DNA of 24,995 nucleotides, taken from IMG/VR virus record IMGVR_UViG_3300046458_000156, positions 1 to 24,995 of that record; one strand, 5' to 3'. Source of the stretch: a virus. The position numbers were made by a program, and so were the translations under genes. Shown here piece by piece: positions 6,554 through 14,136 of this stretch. Position 1 is the first letter of the stretch, and each line of letters begins with the position of its first letter. Below the pieces are notes generated by a model, which was given only the letters and a program-made list of their open reading frames with translations, searched no databases and had not been told where the DNA came from.

Positions 6554-9500
6554 TCAACGTGATTTCGTTGCATTCCATATCATACCGCCGGGCTGGAGTT
6601 GCCGGGCAATGCCCGCCCGAACAGACTGATCGATCGTCTGCTTATAAGCCCGGGTGATCGCTTCGTCATTACCTGATGTTTGCTGCTGTGCATTTTCGTT
6701 CTGCACGACTACTGAGGTTTGCACCGTAACACCACCAGCGCCAGCGGATTGCAGCCCATACATCGGCGCATTGCCAACATAACCGCCGTCAGCGTAACCC
6801 TGATCACCACGCATCATTGCGTAGAGATTGCCAACGCCGATCGCGCTGGTAGCCTCTTTGGTGAATACAAACTCACCACCATGCACGATACCCTTCGGCT
6901 GGTATTTCCCACCATCACCGGTGTAGCCGCCGTTGTCGAACGCCGGGACCAGGCCGCCCTGGGAGAAACCGAAAAAGGCTCCAACAGCCGTCCCGCCAAA
7001 CGCTGATTTCATACTGTTGACCATAGCCAACTGGACCAGCATCTGGGCAATGCCCTTAAGGAATGTGGTCAGAAAATCCGTGAAGTTGGCTTTGCCAGTT
7101 GTGAAAAAATCCGTGAGCGTTGATGCCATGCCCGTAAATGCGGACTGGGAAAGGTTTTGCATCTGCCCATAGACATTGGAGGCACTGTCTTCGAACTCAG
7201 ACCACCCCTTCTTCGCACCGGTCAGCCAGTCTCCACGCAGCCGATCCTCAGCATCGTAATAGTCAGTCGCCGCCTTGAGTTGCTTCTGATAACCGTTGTC
7301 GTCCAGAGAACTGCCAGAATTTTTCCAGCCGGCAGCCAGCTGGCTTTTCGCAAGTTCACGCTGAGCTTGCCGATCGCTCATCCCGGCTCCGCCTGTCAAC
7401 GCGGCCTGCTTCTCGGCCATCTGAGTGGCGTATTTCTGCGCGGTATCCATCCGCTTGTTCAATTTTTCCTGCGCTGAGACCTGATCACCCAGTAGCGCTT
7501 TCTGGCGCGCCAGTTGAAGAACCAGGTCCTTACTAGCCAACAGCGATTGCTCCTGTTTAGTAAGCGAGCGGGACCGGGAAGCCTCTTCCAATACCTGAAA
7601 TCTGGCTTCAGTGGTCCATAAGTTTTTGCGCTGCTGACTGATCGTGTCATTCAGGTCTTTATGCTTCTGCAGGGCATACAGCTGCGCCTGTAGCGCCAGC
7701 AATTCAGACTGAGCAGAATCTTCAGCTCGTAAACCGGACGAGAGTGTTTCCCCCTTCGCCTTTGGCGTTTTGGGGTCTTTATACAGCTTCTCGATCCCGG
7801 CTCGCGCTTTGGCAATGTCCTCAGCCGTCCAGAGTGTCGCCGTCCCGTTTCTTGCAGCTTTTGCATTATCAGCAATGGCTTTGTTCAGTTCGTCCTGTGC
7901 CTGACGACGCTTCTCTGCGGCCTCAGTACCGGCATCAAGATAGCGATTCATGATCTGCTGGGCAGTTATCGCATCTTCGTTAATTTCTTTTCCTGCGGAT
8001 ATCGCCCCGTTCAAGTCGTCCTGAAGAGTGATGGCTCCCAGCATGGGGTTAATCTGGGCTTTCAGCGATGCAATGGCTGCCAGCTGCGCTTTACGGCGAT
8101 TATCGTAATCCCTGTCCTGCGAACTGGTGTCGTAGCTATAGCCGTACCCCATCTTCTGGCGCTCAGGCAATAACTTACTTTCACGATCTGCCAGGTCAGC
8201 CTGCATTTTTGCAAGCATGTCTTGCGGGGCTTCTGGGCGCCCAATATTGAGCAACTCGTCCCACATCCCTTTGAAGGCATTGCGCGCGGCAAGTGCAGCT
8301 CTTTCAACCAGACCGAGATTATCGAGGATCTGCTGGCTTCTGCGCTGTTCAGCCTGGCTATATGCATCAGCTGCAGCTTGCCCGGCCGCCTCTTTATCAC
8401 CCCGGCGTTCCAGAGAAGAGATATATTCAAACTGAGCCGCAGTCAGGTAATGCAGTTGATTGTTAAGCTCCTGCGATGCCTGAGTTGGTTCGGCGTACAA
8501 TTTCTGGAAGTTAGCGATGGTTTTATCAACCGCCTGCCCGGTTGCCTGCTCCATCGCAACCGCCGCGCGACTCACGGTTTCAAGCTTGTTTGCATCAAAC
8601 TTTCCGGACCCGACCACCTGAGCCAGAACGGAAGATGCCGCATACTGGGTTACACCGCCACCTGACAAAGACTTTGCCAGTGCAGTCAACTGTGTGGCAG
8701 TTCGGCCCGCATAGTTGCCGGTCAGGATCAGTTGCTTATTATACTCAGTCGCCTCTTGCGACCCTTTATACCAGGCTGCGATCAGCAGGCCAGCAACACC
8801 TATCATCCCCCCGAGGGCCAACTTTGCTGGCGTCACCAGCGAAAGCATGGCTTTCAGCGCATTACCCACCCCGCCAAACGTGTCTCGCAACTGGCCGCCT
8901 TGTTGGATAGCAACCATGTATACCGGCATGCCCGACGCAAGCGAGGTAACGATGTCGGTCATTTGCATTGGCAGGTAACGCATCGCATTACGATACTGCC
9001 CCGCACTGATTGCGCCGTTCTTCCAGACGTTTTCTTGTTCCTTCAGTTTGGCGATCATCGGAGCGGCCTGCTGCGTCACTCCCAGCTGTGCGGCTTTTAG
9101 CTCAAGGATTTCGGCGCGAGTTTTTCCGATTGCAGCTGTCTGCTCCTCCAGTGAGGCGATGAATGTTTTCCCTGATACAACTGCCCGTTGTGCCGCCTGA
9201 GCCTGCTCAATGCGAGCCCGCCCTTCCGCCGTTTCGGCCTCCATGACCTGCGCCAGTTTCGCCCGGGTCGTCTCCAGCACGCTGTTGTAGCGGGTGAAAT
9301 CTTCATCGTCCACCAGCCCTTTACCGCGAAATTTTGCCAGGCTTTCCTGAATTGAGTCCAGCTCATCCAGCGCCTTATTCACCGGGCTGATTTTGTTCAG
9401 CAGGTTCTGCAATTCCTGGCGCTGTTGCTTCAGGCTCTCACTGTTTTTCTTCTGATTATCGACACCGGTGCGGAACGTACTGTTCAGGTCATCCGCTTTA

Positions 9501-9607
9501 TCGGCGGCGGTGGTCGCAGTATCCTGAAAGCGTTCCAGCTCCCGATTGCCGCGCTCCAGTTCGCTGGTGTTGACGCGCAGCGAAATGGTGGCGATATCGT
9601 TACTCAT
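6554..9607 (-). CDS. H: Tail length tape measure protein
   Basis: The 1017-aa product is the longest in the window and lies directly after the frameshifted chaperone pair, the invariant place for the tape measure. The N-terminal third is helical and charged (coiled coil, about 1-200). A hydrophobic segment follows (KLALGGMIGVAGLLIAAWYK, about residues 255-285) within a lambda gpH/TMP_2-like region that includes RYLPMQMTDIVTSLASGMPV. Long Gln/Ala/Lys-rich coiled coils come next. The C-terminal part has the tape-measure motif GGYTGDGGKYQPKGIVHGGEF. The protein sets tail length and leaves the tail ahead of the DNA during injection. Its ATG overlaps the GT stop codon (ATGA). The predicted tail is of ordinary lambdoid length. 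Confidence 0.95.
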   Translation of the reverse strand: MSNDIATISLRVNTSELERGNRELERFQDTATTAADKADDLNSTFRTGVDNQKKNSESLKQQRQELQNLLNKISPVNKALDELDSIQESLAKFRGKGLVDDEDFTRYNSVLETTRAKLAQVMEAETAEGRARIEQAQAAQRAVVSGKTFIASLEEQTAAIGKTRAEILELKAAQLGVTQQAAPMIAKLKEQENVWKNGAISAGQYRNAMRYLPMQMTDIVTSLASGMPVYMVAIQQGGQLRDTFGGVGNALKAMLSLVTPAKLALGGMIGVAGLLIAAWYKGSQEATEYNKQLILTGNYAGRTATQLTALAKSLSGGGVTQYAASSVLAQVVGSGKFDANKLETVSRAAVAMEQATGQAVDKTIANFQKLYAEPTQASQELNNQLHYLTAAQFEYISSLERRGDKEAAGQAAADAYSQAEQRRSQQILDNLGLVERAALAARNAFKGMWDELLNIGRPEAPQDMLAKMQADLADRESKLLPERQKMGYGYSYDTSSQDRDYDNRRKAQLAAIASLKAQINPMLGAITLQDDLNGAISAGKEINEDAITAQQIMNRYLDAGTEAAEKRRQAQDELNKAIADNAKAARNGTATLWTAEDIAKARAGIEKLYKDPKTPKAKGETLSSGLRAEDSAQSELLALQAQLYALQKHKDLNDTISQQRKNLWTTEARFQVLEEASRSRSLTKQEQSLLASKDLVLQLARQKALLGDQVSAQEKLNKRMDTAQKYATQMAEKQAALTGGAGMSDRQAQRELAKSQLAAGWKNSGSSLDDNGYQKQLKAATDYYDAEDRLRGDWLTGAKKGWSEFEDSASNVYGQMQNLSQSAFTGMASTLTDFFTTGKANFTDFLTTFLKGIAQMLVQLAMVNSMKSAFGGTAVGAFFGFSQGGLVPAFDNGGYTGDGGKYQPKGIVHGGEFVFTKEATSAIGVGNLYAMMRGDQGYADGGYVGNAPMYGLQSAGAGGVTVQTSVVVQNENAQQQTSGNDEAITRAYKQTIDQSVRAGIARQLQPGGMIWNATKSR

Positions 9608-9918
9608 TCCACCCTCTCTTTATGCATGATGTTCAGCGCTGCACGCTCCATTACCCGGATATCTGAAAGCGCGGTTACTTCGTCGCTCACGTTATGCAAA
9701 CGCATCACCCAGGGCAGCACGTTGTAGTCCAGCCCGGACGCGCCGCCCATTCCCGTACGCCATTGAGTACTAACGGCCTGGAACACGACAAACGAAGGCC
9801 AAACGTCGGGCCATACATCCACGATCTCATCATCGTAATCGTCAGGACTCAGCCCGTAGGGAGCAAGGTCGGCTGCCGTGGGTTCAGGCGTATAGAACGC
9901 CGAGGCAACCGCTATCAG
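9604..9918 (-). CDS. Tail assembly chaperone T part, expressed by -1 frameshift (GT fusion)
   Basis: This is the -1 continuation of the upstream chaperone gene. It is open from the slippery site to the stop at 9604, adding about 104 residues (beginning LIAVASAFYTPEPTAADLAP, ending MHKERVE). It resembles the DUF1799-type proteins found at this position in many siphophages. A GTG at 9822 could give a shorter independent product, but there is no clear ribosome-binding site and the region before it reads well as protein. The fusion of about 208 aa corresponds to lambda gpGT, which coats the tape measure and recruits tube subunits. Confidence 0.85.
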   Translation of the reverse strand: MIAVASAFYTPEPTAADLAPYGLSPDDYDDEIVDVWPDVWPSFVVFQAVSTQWRTGMGGASGLDYNVLPWVMRLHNVSDEVTALSDIRVMERAALNIMHKERVE

Positions 9919-9924
9919 TTTTTT
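9871..9924 (-). promoter_or_regulatory. Programmed -1 frameshift signal in the tail chaperone gene
   Basis: The zero-frame codons gaA AAA AAC tga form the canonical heptamer A AAA AAC (9924-9918) right at the stop codon. After a 7-base spacer an outer stem GGTTGCC / GGCAGCC (9910-9904 with 9877-9871, one G-U pair) encloses an inner hairpin GGCGT-TCTAT-ACGCC (9901-9887). Heptamer, spacing and structure are all as expected for a frameshift stimulator. Confidence 0.88.
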
Positions 9925-10229
9925 TCGCGCTGGCCCATCAGTTCACGGTAGTAGGTTTCCGGAATGGTCTTCATGGCCGCCGGGTAATTCTCCAGAAGTA
10001 CACTGAGGTTGTCGGCGTTGAACGCATCAGGTAGCGCCCAGCCTGCAATGATTTCCATCAGGAAATCCGTGGCTGTTTTGCCTTCCAGCTTTTCCAGATC
10101 GGCCAGCTCTTTAAGCGGCTTGTGGTTGAAGGTGAAGGTCAGTACGCCGTCTTCATCACCGGCGCGTGGGATCGTGACGTTTGCTTTAAAAGTTGGTTTG
10201 GGCTGGAGCGTGAATTTAGTCGCCATCAT
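9915..10229 (-). CDS. Tail assembly chaperone G
   Basis: The product is 103 or 104 aa and acidic, with the core MATKFTLQPKPTFKANVTIP and the pattern LKELADLEKLEGKTATDFL. It lies between the tail tube and the tape measure genes, as lambda gpG does. Two ATG codons stand in tandem; the second (10226) has the better distance from GAGG. Most ribosomes stop at 9915 and make G; a minority slip at the A-rich heptamer to make GT. The two proteins act only in assembly and are absent from the finished tail. Confidence 0.88.
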   Translation of the reverse strand: MMATKFTLQPKPTFKANVTIPRAGDEDGVLTFTFNHKPLKELADLEKLEGKTATDFLMEIIAGWALPDAFNADNLSVLLENYPAAMKTIPETYYRELMGQREKN

Positions 10230-10240
10230 GGCCTCGTATT

Positions 10241-10265
10241 AAAAATGCCTCCACGCGGGAGGCAT
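10241..10265 (-). terminator. Terminator-like hairpin after the tail tube gene
   Basis: On the minus strand ATGCCTCC pairs with GGAGGCAT (8 bp, 5-base loop), followed by five T. It lies between the tube gene and the G gene. It may lower expression of the chaperones relative to the abundant tube protein, or protect the 3' end of the tube message. Confidence 0.75.
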
Positions 10266-10289
10266 GCATTAAGGGAGCAGCCGCCGGTA

Positions 10290-10961
10290 TTACGCGGCGG
10301 CCTCGGTCACTTTATAGAATGTCATCGCCGGCGACTGAAGGTTCAGTACCACACTCACCGTCTCCACCTCATTGACCGCTGTGGCCGGCGTGTCGTCAAA
10401 GGATGCCGTGGCTGCCCAGTAACGGTTTTCTTTCGCCTTTGGAACGTACATGTAAGCCGCGACCGTCTCTTCGTCCTCATCCAGTTGGCGCAGCAGCGGG
10501 TAAACAGGAAGCGTGGAATCGTGGGCGATCGAGTAGGCCTGCGATACAGCAGATTTGTAGGTGTTAAGGTTGCGCTGGCGGTCATCGCTCAGGAACTGGA
10601 TTTGTGTTGTGTTCTGATCGCCACCAGATTTCGATAACTCTGTAATCTGTGGTAGTTCAGTCCACTCCAGCACCTTACGAATCGAGCCGCTGCCGCCTCC
10701 CACGGCATATTTGTTCTTGTTAATGGTATTGATATTTCGCAGCGTGACCGCGCTTTCAGCAATTGCATCGATTTTCGCAATGACGTTATCAATTCCGGAC
10801 CAGTTGCAGTTCACATGGACGATATCACCCACATCAAGTTCCTCCGCGGAACTGACGGTGATCACCACGTTTTCGGCGTTCGTCGCGCCAGTGAAAGCAA
10901 TTGCCGGGCCATATCCCGACGCCAGATAGACGTGAGCGCCGTTAGGCAGTGCAAAGCCCAT
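10290..10961 (-). CDS. Major tail tube protein
   Basis: The 223-aa product is assigned mainly by position, between the tail terminator and the chaperone G gene, and by composition: beta-rich, few cysteines, with MGFALPNGAHVYLASGYGPA at the N-terminus and NLQSPAMTFYKVTEAAA at the C-terminus. It resembles the tail tube family common in enterobacterial siphophages. It has no Ig-like extension, unlike lambda gpV; in this phage the Ig domain is on the capsid protein instead. Strong terminator-like hairpins flank the gene on both sides, as fits a highly expressed, insulated message. The ribosome-binding site GAAGGAGT is strong. Confidence 0.85.
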   Translation of the reverse strand: MGFALPNGAHVYLASGYGPAIAFTGATNAENVVITVSSAEELDVGDIVHVNCNWSGIDNVIAKIDAIAESAVTLRNINTINKNKYAVGGGSGSIRKVLEWTELPQITELSKSGGDQNTTQIQFLSDDRQRNLNTYKSAVSQAYSIAHDSTLPVYPLLRQLDEDEETVAAYMYVPKAKENRYWAATASFDDTPATAVNEVETVSVVLNLQSPAMTFYKVTEAAA

Positions 10962-10977
10962 AGGAGTTACTCCTTCG

Positions 10978-11005
10978 AAGAAAAGAAAACCGGCGCGCGG
11001 CCGGT
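10978..11005 (-). terminator. Terminator-like hairpin after the tail terminator gene
   Basis: On the minus strand ACCGGC pairs with GCCGGT around a 5-base GC loop, followed by TTTTCTTTTCTTC. It is one of several such elements inside the late operon. Confidence 0.7.
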
Positions 11006-11030
11006 CTGGTTTGAAAAGGTGAGAAGCTGG

Positions 11031-11441
11031 CTAGCTGACGATATCTGCCCGGTAGTTCAGGCTGACAGGGACCGTGTAAGAGACGTCCGTCGAAATACCT
11101 CGGAAGATACCCGGCGCGCCGCTGATCGAAGTGATGAAGCCGTTACCTTCAACTTCCAGCCCTTCCGAGAAAAGCTCAGCCACTCGACCCGCCAGCGCCA
11201 CAGCAACTGAGCGGCCAGTGCCAACGGGAGCCACAACGTTGATCTGGTACACACCAGAATAAACCCGACAGCGCAGACCGAGATCGAGCGTGCGAGGCGT
11301 GGCGGGCATGTCGTGTACCGCGAGGTAAATCGCATCGGCAGGCGGTGTGAACGGCACATTTTCCCAGGCGACCGCGATGCCCTCCGCATCGGCCCAAACA
11401 CCAAGCCTTGCGGCCAGCGCCGCAGCAATATCTGGGATCAC
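11031..11441 (-). CDS. Tail terminator protein (DUF4128-like, lambda U position)
   Basis: The 136-aa product starts MIPDIAAALAARLGVWADAE, carries VAWENVPFTPPADAIYLAVH in the middle and ends in a beta-rich part, SYTVPVSLNYRADIVS. This pattern fits the DUF4128 proteins that occupy the U (tail terminator) slot. It caps the tube and provides the surface that joins the head. The ATG overlaps the stop codon of the upstream gp10/Z-like gene by 4 bases. Confidence 0.82.
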   Translation of the reverse strand: MIPDIAAALAARLGVWADAEGIAVAWENVPFTPPADAIYLAVHDMPATPRTLDLGLRCRVYSGVYQINVVAPVGTGRSVAVALAGRVAELFSEGLEVEGNGFITSISGAPGIFRGISTDVSYTVPVSLNYRADIVS

Positions 11442-12022
11442 TTCGCCACCTCCCTGATCGCTTCATCAAAGAACCGCTGGAACTCTGCTGCCGTTATTCG
11501 CACCATACCGCCCGGCGCCTGAGTGGAATGCCCCATTTCAAGCGGGTAGGCGTAAGGAACGTTGTTGCAGAAGTAGATTGAACTCATTCCTACTTTGAAT
11601 AGAGAAAGTGTGTAATTCCCTGCGGCTTTGGTGAGATCGCCGGTCTTATCAATCCGACCGGTTTCCTCAGTAGTGGGCGCATCAAATGACACCTGCCAGT
11701 TGCCGCGAAACCGCCCACCGGTGTAGCCAGGCGGCGCTTTGATATCCATCCCATCGACAACCCGGGCCTTTTTCTTCAGTCGTCCGGTTTTTGTAAGATT
11801 GGAAGGGTCTGCTCTTTGCGCTTCGTTGTAGTCATACACAGCGCGGTTATAGGCAGTGGCCGTCTGATTGATTCCCCAAAGCTCAGGGTTACCGACGGGA
11901 GACATCATTACCAGCTGATTAAGGATTCTTATTCCAACCGCGCGAACCACCGCATCCTGGTTGGCTTTTGCCTTATTGACGAACGCAGTGATATCCGCGA
12001 TGAATGCAGAATTCTCACTCAT
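11438..12022 (-). CDS. HK97 gp10-like / minor tail protein Z-like protein
   Basis: The 194-aa product has a helical N-terminus (FIADITAFVNKAKANQDAVV) followed by RFRGNWQVSFDAPTTEETG, SIYFCNNVPYAYPLEMGHST and APGGMVRITAAEFQRFFDEA. The order of GRFRGNW, then NNVPYA..LE.G, then a C-terminal helix is that of the gp10/Z family, which finishes the tail at its head-proximal end. It sits between the head connector and the tail terminator, as expected, and starts 1 base after the upstream stop codon. Confidence 0.86.
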   Translation of the reverse strand: MSENSAFIADITAFVNKAKANQDAVVRAVGIRILNQLVMMSPVGNPELWGINQTATAYNRAVYDYNEAQRADPSNLTKTGRLKKKARVVDGMDIKAPPGYTGGRFRGNWQVSFDAPTTEETGRIDKTGDLTKAAGNYTLSLFKVGMSSIYFCNNVPYAYPLEMGHSTQAPGGMVRITAAEFQRFFDEAIREVAK

Positions 12023-12023
12023 A

Positions 12024-12374
12024 CTAGGCCCTCAATTGCGTTTTATAGCAGAGCACCACATCTGCCGGCTTCGAAGGATTCGGTTTCACCACCCGATGCG
12101 TTATATCGTCCACGTAGATCAGGTCTCCGGTTTTGATTTCATGCTCTGCGGTAAACACGATACGAACATCCCCGCTTTCGATTACCGTTCCGTCGATCTC
12201 GCCTGGCTGATAATCCGTTTTTACGCCCGTGGCTGTGAAACGAATATCGTCAGACCTGTGCTCAACACCAGCAATCACCGTCACCGAGCCCTTACGGATA
12301 ACGTTATACAAAATGCCGTTCTTCCTGATCATGCGGGTGGCAGTGGCTTGCATGCGCAGATAGTTGATGGCCAC
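12024..12374 (-). CDS. Head-tail connector / head closure protein (position-based)
   Basis: The product is 116 aa from a GTG at 12374 that shares one base with the stop codon of the DnaT-like gene (TAGTG). The protein is beta-rich (NGILYNVIRKGSVTVIAGVE, IETG-like repeats such as HEIKTGDLIYVDDITHRVVK). This shape and place, between the DnaT-like neck protein and the gp10-like protein, fit the head closure proteins of HK97- and SPP1-like phages. No diagnostic motif is visible. A longer frame upstream of the GTG is only the shadow of the preceding gene. Confidence 0.75.
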   Translation of the reverse strand: MAINYLRMQATATRMIRKNGILYNVIRKGSVTVIAGVEHRSDDIRFTATGVKTDYQPGEIDGTVIESGDVRIVFTAEHEIKTGDLIYVDDITHRVVKPNPSKPADVVLCYKTQLRA

Positions 12375-12856
12375 TACGCACGCTCCGCAAAGGAATTGAT
12401 GGCATAGCCACGACCACCAGCCAGATCGCCAAGAATTGCCATGACTGCCGGGTAGGACGGTGTAAAAACTTCGCCATCTGCAACCGCGTAGGTCATGGTG
12501 ACTGCGCCTTCCACGCGCTCGGTCTTCACAGCCGCCTCGCGGGTGCTTGCAAGCAGATCGCCGTCTATCGCCTCGACCGCAAGCATGCACTGTGCGGTAA
12601 TAACCTCCTGAGGTAGTGCATCAGGTGGAAGATCGTGACCATCAAGCACCACGTTCAGGCGCGGCCATGCAAGCGGTTGTCGGGACTTCGCCTTTGAGCC
12701 TACCCACTCCAGACCTTCCAGATAGTCCATCGCCTTAATCAGCAATGGAGATAGCTTCTCAGGCAGCTCAATGCCACGCAGCACGGCGAAAGATAACAGG
12801 TCTTCCTCGCTGGCGTAGCTGTTGGCGCCATCACTGGTGATATCGGTATTAATCAT
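12374..12856 (-). CDS. DnaT-like head-tail adaptor / neck protein
   Basis: The 160-aa product matches the phage DnaT-like family by the early SYASEEDLLSFAVLRGIELP, the helix LLIKAMDYLEGLEWVGSKAK, the motif QPLAWPRLNVVLDGHDLPPD and the later LPQEVITAQCMLAVEAIDGD. Despite the name, members next to the capsid gene are adaptor proteins that bind the portal. The ATG at 12856 is preceded by GGGATATTTCC; a GNRA-loop hairpin separates it from the Ig-like reading frame. Confidence 0.85.
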   Translation of the reverse strand: MINTDITSDGANSYASEEDLLSFAVLRGIELPEKLSPLLIKAMDYLEGLEWVGSKAKSRQPLAWPRLNVVLDGHDLPPDALPQEVITAQCMLAVEAIDGDLLASTREAAVKTERVEGAVTMTYAVADGEVFTPSYPAVMAILGDLAGGRGYAINSFAERA

Positions 12857-12872
12857 GGAAATATCCCGAATG

Positions 12873-12888
12873 TGGGGCTTTCGCCCCA
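12873..12888 (-). other. Stem-loop with GAAA tetraloop after the Ig-like frame
   Basis: On the minus strand TGGGGC-GAAA-GCCCCA forms a 6-bp GC-rich hairpin with a GNRA loop, 4 bases after the stop of the frameshifted capsid extension. No T run follows, so it is more likely a message-stabilising or processing structure than a terminator. Confidence 0.55.
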
Positions 12889-12892
12889 TGCG

Positions 12893-13180
12893 TTACTCGC
12901 CGGCTGGTGCGGTGAAAGTGATTTCATCACTGGTTTTCGCCACACCATCAACCGTGCCAGTGACCGTAAAGGTACCTGCTTCGCCAGCGGTAAGTTTCAC
13001 CGTAGCGCCACCAGCAGAGCCAGTCTGCGAGCTCTCGGTGCTGAGCGTGCCGCCCGTCGATGACCAGGCAACGGTCTTGCCTGCAACACCGGAGCCGTTG
13101 CGGGTGTATTTCAGAGAGAGCGTTACCGCGTCGGTGCTGTCAGCGGTCGCGGATGATTTATCCGCTGACAGCGTTACTCC
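12893..13180 (-). CDS. Ig-like domain extension of the major capsid protein, reached by -1 frameshift
   Basis: This frame has 95 codons plus a stop and contains no ATG, GTG or TTG near its beginning; it runs on directly from the capsid gene in the -1 frame. The translation begins GVTLSADKSSATADSTDA and continues VTLSLKYTRNGSGVAGKTVA, then WSSTGGTLSTESSQTGSA, then VKLTAGEAGTFTVTGTVDG. This is the bacterial Ig-like (Big_1/Big_2, invasin-type) signature: V.LSAD, the N..P/V.G..V.W core, and A.G.FTVTGTV near the end. Fusion gives a capsid subunit of about 410 residues instead of 316. Ig-like domains on phage surfaces are thought to bind weakly to cell-surface carbohydrates. The alternative, an independent decoration protein, lacks a start site. 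Confidence 0.88.
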   Translation of the reverse strand, partial: GVTLSADKSSATADSTDAVTLSLKYTRNGSGVAGKTVAWSSTGGTLSTESSQTGSAGGATVKLTAGEAGTFTVTGTVDGVAKTSDEITFTAPAGE

Positions 13181-13183
13181 CCC
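13136..13183 (-). promoter_or_regulatory. Programmed -1 frameshift signal at the capsid stop codon
   Basis: The capsid gene ends gcG GGG GAG taa. The five G (13183-13179) let a Gly-tRNA on GGG slip back one base with full re-pairing. Six bases after the G run starts a perfect 11-bp stem, GCTGTCAGCGG with CCGCTGACAGC (13172-13162 and 13146-13136), with a 15-base loop. The distance is right for a frameshift stimulator. The slip site is not a classical X XXY YYZ heptamer, because the A-site GAG does not re-pair, so P-site slippage near the stop is more likely. Confidence 0.82.
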
Positions 13184-14124
13184 GCAGCAGTTCCCAGCTT
13201 GATCAGAACGCCGGCCGTGGATTTGTTGCTGGTGAAGTGCTTCTTCCAGTTGCCGGCAGTACCGATTTTGGTCAGGTCTGGGTTATCGCCTTTTGACGTA
13301 TCCCAGCTGTAGCCAAGCAGATCGACGTTCACAACGCCTTCGGCGCGATAGCCAATCGCGAGGTTTTCCTGATCGTTGATGTCATAGGAGCGGAAACCTG
13401 GTGCCTGAGATTCGGTCACGGTCACCGCGCCGGTCACCAGCCCCAGAATAGCGTCGGCGTCCATGGTGTCGGTTACCAGAACAGGTTTACCGAGGGTGCC
13501 CGGCTGGCCGCCGTACACCACCACTCCTGCTTCTTCATAGATTTTATTGGCGATCGCCTCATCAACGATGTCGAAGTAGGTGGCGGAGTGCATGACGAAC
13601 AGGACCACACGGTTAAACTTGTCGCCGTACTTACGCAGACCGCGCGTCAGGGTCTTTTTGCCATCCGTTTCGATATCAGCGGTCACCACCATTTCAGCGT
13701 TTGCGCCGATCGCCGCGGTCAGTGCCTTCAGACCGTACTTAACGTAGCCTTCCAGCGTTGCGTCAGCCACATCGGTGCCAATCACCTCAGAGAACTCGTC
13801 AACGGAGCGGCCACGGCGTTTGAATGCTTCTTCGGTGGTTTCATACGGGCCATATTTCCATGGCGCTTTAACGGACACCGCTTCGGCCGCACCGATTTTT
13901 TTACCCGTTACTTTGTCGGTGGAATTCACATCACGCGATTCGATGGAGCCACCAACCGTGTAGAACGCGCGCTTGCGGAAATCTCCGTCAATCAGTTCGT
14001 TGTCCAGCAGGATCGCACCGTTGGAGGAGGCGTTGAAAATCTCAAGATTGTCCTGGCGGCGCTCCAGAAAAGCGGTTTGCGCCAGGTCGTCATAAATAAT
14101 CAGATCGGTATTAACAGTCGTCAT
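13174..14124 (-). CDS. Major capsid protein
   Basis: The 316-aa product lies between scaffold-like and neck genes. Features seen include the N-terminus MTTVNTDLIIYDDLAQTAFL, the segment SVKAPWKYGPYETTEEAFKR resembling an HK97-type extended loop region, and a C-terminal domain with VLFVMHSATYFDIVDEAIAN and GLVTGAVTVTESQAPGF. It is probably an HK97-fold coat protein of the Gp13-like group; the family name is from memory. It forms the shell after scaffold removal. Most translation ends at TAA 13174-13176; a fraction is predicted to continue into an Ig-like domain by frameshifting. Confidence 0.9.
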   Translation of the reverse strand: MTTVNTDLIIYDDLAQTAFLERRQDNLEIFNASSNGAILLDNELIDGDFRKRAFYTVGGSIESRDVNSTDKVTGKKIGAAEAVSVKAPWKYGPYETTEEAFKRRGRSVDEFSEVIGTDVADATLEGYVKYGLKALTAAIGANAEMVVTADIETDGKKTLTRGLRKYGDKFNRVVLFVMHSATYFDIVDEAIANKIYEEAGVVVYGGQPGTLGKPVLVTDTMDADAILGLVTGAVTVTESQAPGFRSYDINDQENLAIGYRAEGVVNVDLLGYSWDTSKGDNPDLTKIGTAGNWKKHFTSNKSTAGVLIKLGTAAGE

Positions 14125-14136
14125 CGGGTAAATCCC

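Noticed and set aside
12873-12888. GAAA-loop hairpin as a terminator
   Set aside because: No T run follows on the minus strand, so it is listed only as a stem-loop.
12893-13180. Ig-like frame as an independent decoration protein gene
   Set aside because: There is no ATG, GTG or TTG near the beginning, and it is contiguous with the capsid stop codon with a slip site and stem-loop, so a frameshift extension explains it better.
12822-13202. Long plus-strand open frame across the Ig-like region
   Set aside because: It is a shadow of the minus-strand Ig-like frame; its translation is Val/Ser/Pro repetitive, with no ribosome-binding site and no family resemblance.
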